From NCBI GenBank assembly GCA_903852955.1, contig CAINSH010000183.1:1-6901 (forward strand): a stretch of 6,901 bases of DNA, given 5' to 3'. Both the position numbers and the translations under genes were made by a program. The notes under the pieces were generated by a model, which saw only the letters and a program-made list of their open reading frames with translations, searched no databases and had not been told where the DNA came from. This stretch comes from an uncultured Actinomycetes bacterium (GTDB taxonomy: Bacteria > Actinomycetota > Actinomycetes > Nanopelagicales > Nanopelagicaceae). This document shows positions 5,541 through 6,901 of the stretch, piece by piece (within the stretch, counting starts at the first letter, position 1; the number at the start of each line of letters is the position of its first letter).

Positions 5541-6790
5541 TTCATACCTACAATTTCTAATGTTTTAATCAAAGTGTCATGATTTCCTACATTGCCTGGT
5601 ACGACAATATATAAATATTCTCGACCACTAGCATTTTTGAGTTTCCACGCAGAAATTCCTGGAAGTATTTGACCAAGAACCCAGGCCTCCTTTGCGCCAA
5701 TTCCAGCCCTAGCCACTTCGGCTGATGTAATTCCGCCTTTTGCAACAATTACGTCAACTAATTCTGCAACTCCTTGAACTGTTGCAATGATTGCCTTCAT
5801 AACCATTTCACCATGTTGCAAAGTGTTGTCTTCTGGACGACGGTTGCGTTGCGAAGTTACAAAACCAAAAGACGCAGCTGAGATTTGTGCTTTAACTTCA
5901 GCAATAGCTTCCTGGGCGGCAGCTTGTGGATCCTGCATTGCACTTTCGGTATTAATCACGATCGGTAGCCCCCATCGCGCTTGAATATCTGCAAGTTGGC
6001 TAGTTGCACCTGCAGTATGAGAACCTGCAACAAGAAGCACGCAGAAAGGTGCTTTACCCATGAGCGGACCATGTAGCAGTGTTGTGCTGCGAACTCCAGC
6101 TAATAAGGCAGCAAGTGGGGCAGCGCTTCGAACAACTAGTGGGGCAGCATCATTTCTTAGCAACGTAACGGCGTCAGCAATAATTTTAATGTCTGCATCT
6201 GTTTGTGCATCAGGAACAATAATTGATCCTGCAGGAACGTTTCTAAAGATTTGTGCCAAGGAATCTGCTCCTTGTCTGACTTTATCAAGTGCGACCGAAA
6301 TGCCATTTCTATCTGATTTCTCTGCAACAAAATCAACCATCGTGCCCGAAGTGAAAGAAAAAACAGGGTCATTCGCAAACTCAGTTTTATGAGCAGGAGT
6401 ATTTACACCTTCAATCAGTACGTAATGAACACCATCAATTGTTGTACGACCAACTTCTGGATAAGCAGGAAGAAAAAGTATGGAGGAGTTTGGTTTAAGG
6501 AAGACGGACGTTTCAGAAAATATGTGACCACGCATTGTAGAGTCACCACGTAGAACATATTCAATCGGTTCATTCAAAAGCTGGCTAGCTTCATCTCCTT
6601 CAGACTTAATTCGTCTGGCAAGGGCTACGGCATCGGCCTCACTTAGCGCTCTGGAGTTAGTTTGGATATAAACACTCTCTGCTTTAGAAAGAGCATTTAT
6701 TATTGATTGAGTATCCCAATCCAGGAGAACAGCAACGTTACTGGCGCATTGGGTACCTGTTGGATCATCATCTAAAACAATGGTTTTCAT
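5537..6790 (-). CDS. four-carbon acid sugar kinase family protein (DUF1537, OtnK/DtnK-type)
   Basis: This 417-residue protein is full length for the family of ATP-dependent kinases acting on four-carbon sugar acids (3-oxo-tetronate, D-threonate, D-erythronate). The N-terminal substrate-binding domain opens with the hallmark DDDPTGTQ (7-14), then RGDSTMRGH (81-89), AYPEVGRTTIDGVHYV (108-123) and VPDAQTDAD (192-200). The C-terminal nucleotide-binding domain has AGSHT (255-259), VAKGGITSAEVARAGIGAKE (349-368), LPGISAWKL (376-384) and PGNVGNHDTLIKTLEIV (398-414). Its ATG overlaps the stop of the upstream FAD/Fe-S gene as ATGA and has no Shine-Dalgarno, so translation is probably coupled to that gene. 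The usual pathway partners, a PdxA2-like dehydrogenase and an OtnC/OtnI-type aldolase or isomerase, are not seen here, so threonate, erythronate and other sugar-acid substrates remain open. It converges on the lactonase-FAH operon. Confidence 0.88.
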   Translation of the reverse strand: MKTIVLDDDPTGTQCASNVAVLLDWDTQSIINALSKAESVYIQTNSRALSEADAVALARRIKSEGDEASQLLNEPIEYVLRGDSTMRGHIFSETSVFLKPNSSILFLPAYPEVGRTTIDGVHYVLIEGVNTPAHKTEFANDPVFSFTSGTMVDFVAEKSDRNGISVALDKVRQGADSLAQIFRNVPAGSIIVPDAQTDADIKIIADAVTLLRNDAAPLVVRSAAPLAALLAGVRSTTLLHGPLMGKAPFCVLLVAGSHTAGATSQLADIQARWGLPIVINTESAMQDPQAAAQEAIAEVKAQISAASFGFVTSQRNRRPEDNTLQHGEMVMKAIIATVQGVAELVDVIVAKGGITSAEVARAGIGAKEAWVLGQILPGISAWKLKNASGREYLYIVVPGNVGNHDTLIKTLEIVGMN

Positions 6791-6901
6791 GGAGTAGTTG
6801 AGCTAGAAAGTAGAAGTTCTGAAAGCGTGACTCCCATAACCCCGGCTAGTTGATCTGCTTGAGTTCGGCAAGAAAATCCATCAGCTAGAAATACAGTGGT
6901 C
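6787..6901 (-). CDS. C-terminal end of an FAD/(Fe-S)-binding D-lactate/glycolate-type dehydrogenase (partial)
   Basis: Only the last 37 codons are present; the gene runs off the right edge. The readable C-terminus is TTVFLADGFSCRTQADQLAG followed by VMGVTLSELLLSSSTTP and a TGA at 6789-6787. The ADGFSCRTQ stretch, with its cysteine, then a helix leading to an ELL terminus, is what I associate with the end of large fused FAD-binding oxidase/CCG Fe-S proteins (D-lactate or glycolate dehydrogenase, YdiJ-like), which oxidise 2-hydroxy acids at the membrane. The assignment rests on this short tail. The TGA overlaps the kinase ATG by four bases (ATGA), so the two are an operon and the kinase is likely made by re-initiation. 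A 2-hydroxy-acid oxidase fits a sugar-acid catabolic context. Confidence 0.6.
   Translation of the reverse strand, partial: TTVFLADGFSCRTQADQLAGVMGVTLSELLLSSSTTP

Noticed and set aside
6060..6392. A 110-residue open frame on the plus strand inside the kinase gene.
   Set aside because: It lies wholly antisense to a strongly recognised DUF1537 kinase, has low-complexity Ala/Ser-rich sequence without family motifs, and has no credible ribosome-binding site.
1..6901. A defence, phage or other accessory system.
   Set aside because: All long genes belong to recognisable transport, CoA, lactonase, keto-acid, kinase and propeller families or to one small exported family. No nuclease, toxin, recombinase, capsid or repeat array is seen.

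Overview
The window looks like a chromosomal segment of a low-GC actinobacterium. The base composition is clearly AT-leaning. The tRNA-Glu carries no encoded CCA and has the G1-U72/A73 ends I associate with actinobacterial tRNA-Glu. Several proteins (the four-cysteine exported protein, the truncated FAD/Fe-S oxidase tail) resemble actinobacterial families. Freshwater acI-type lineages (Planktophila/Nanopelagicus) fit this picture, but that placement is inference. Genes are tightly packed: tail-to-tail pairs share four bases, two minus-strand genes overlap as ATGA, and there is no sign of phage, transposon, CRISPR or integrase.

Layout. Positions 9-81 are tRNA-Glu(CUC). A LysE/RhtB-type exporter (85-720) begins only three bases after it, and an acetyl-CoA hydrolase/CoA-transferase family gene (738-1967) follows on the same strand. 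A membrane-anchored or exported four-cysteine protein of unknown function (1964-2410, minus) converges on the CoA-transferase. A perfect 16-bp hairpin (2451-2492) separates it from a cytoplasmic LVIVD-repeat beta-propeller (2508-3746, minus). A 150-bp divergent control region (3747-3896) contains a 15-bp palindrome and a direct repeat at the ribosome-binding site. It is followed by an SMP-30/gluconolactonase-type lactonase (3897-4781) and a fumarylacetoacetate-hydrolase-family enzyme (4797-5540), which form a two-gene plus-strand operon. Converging on it are a DUF1537/OtnK-type four-carbon sugar-acid kinase (5537-6790, minus) and, overlapping that gene's start, the last 37 codons of what looks like an FAD/(Fe-S) D-lactate or glycolate-type dehydrogenase (6787 to the window edge, minus).

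Working together. The right half reads as a sugar-lactone/sugar-acid catabolic locus. The lactonase would open a sugar lactone, the FAH-family enzyme would act on a keto-deoxy acid intermediate, the kinase would phosphorylate a short sugar acid, and the flavin/Fe-S oxidase would oxidise a 2-hydroxy acid. The usual partners (sugar dehydrogenase, acid dehydratase, PdxA2-like dehydrogenase, aldolase) are not in the window, so the substrate cannot be fixed. The LVIVD propeller is divergent from the lactonase and has a histidine at the same point of five of its seven blades, which makes it the most interesting unassigned protein here.
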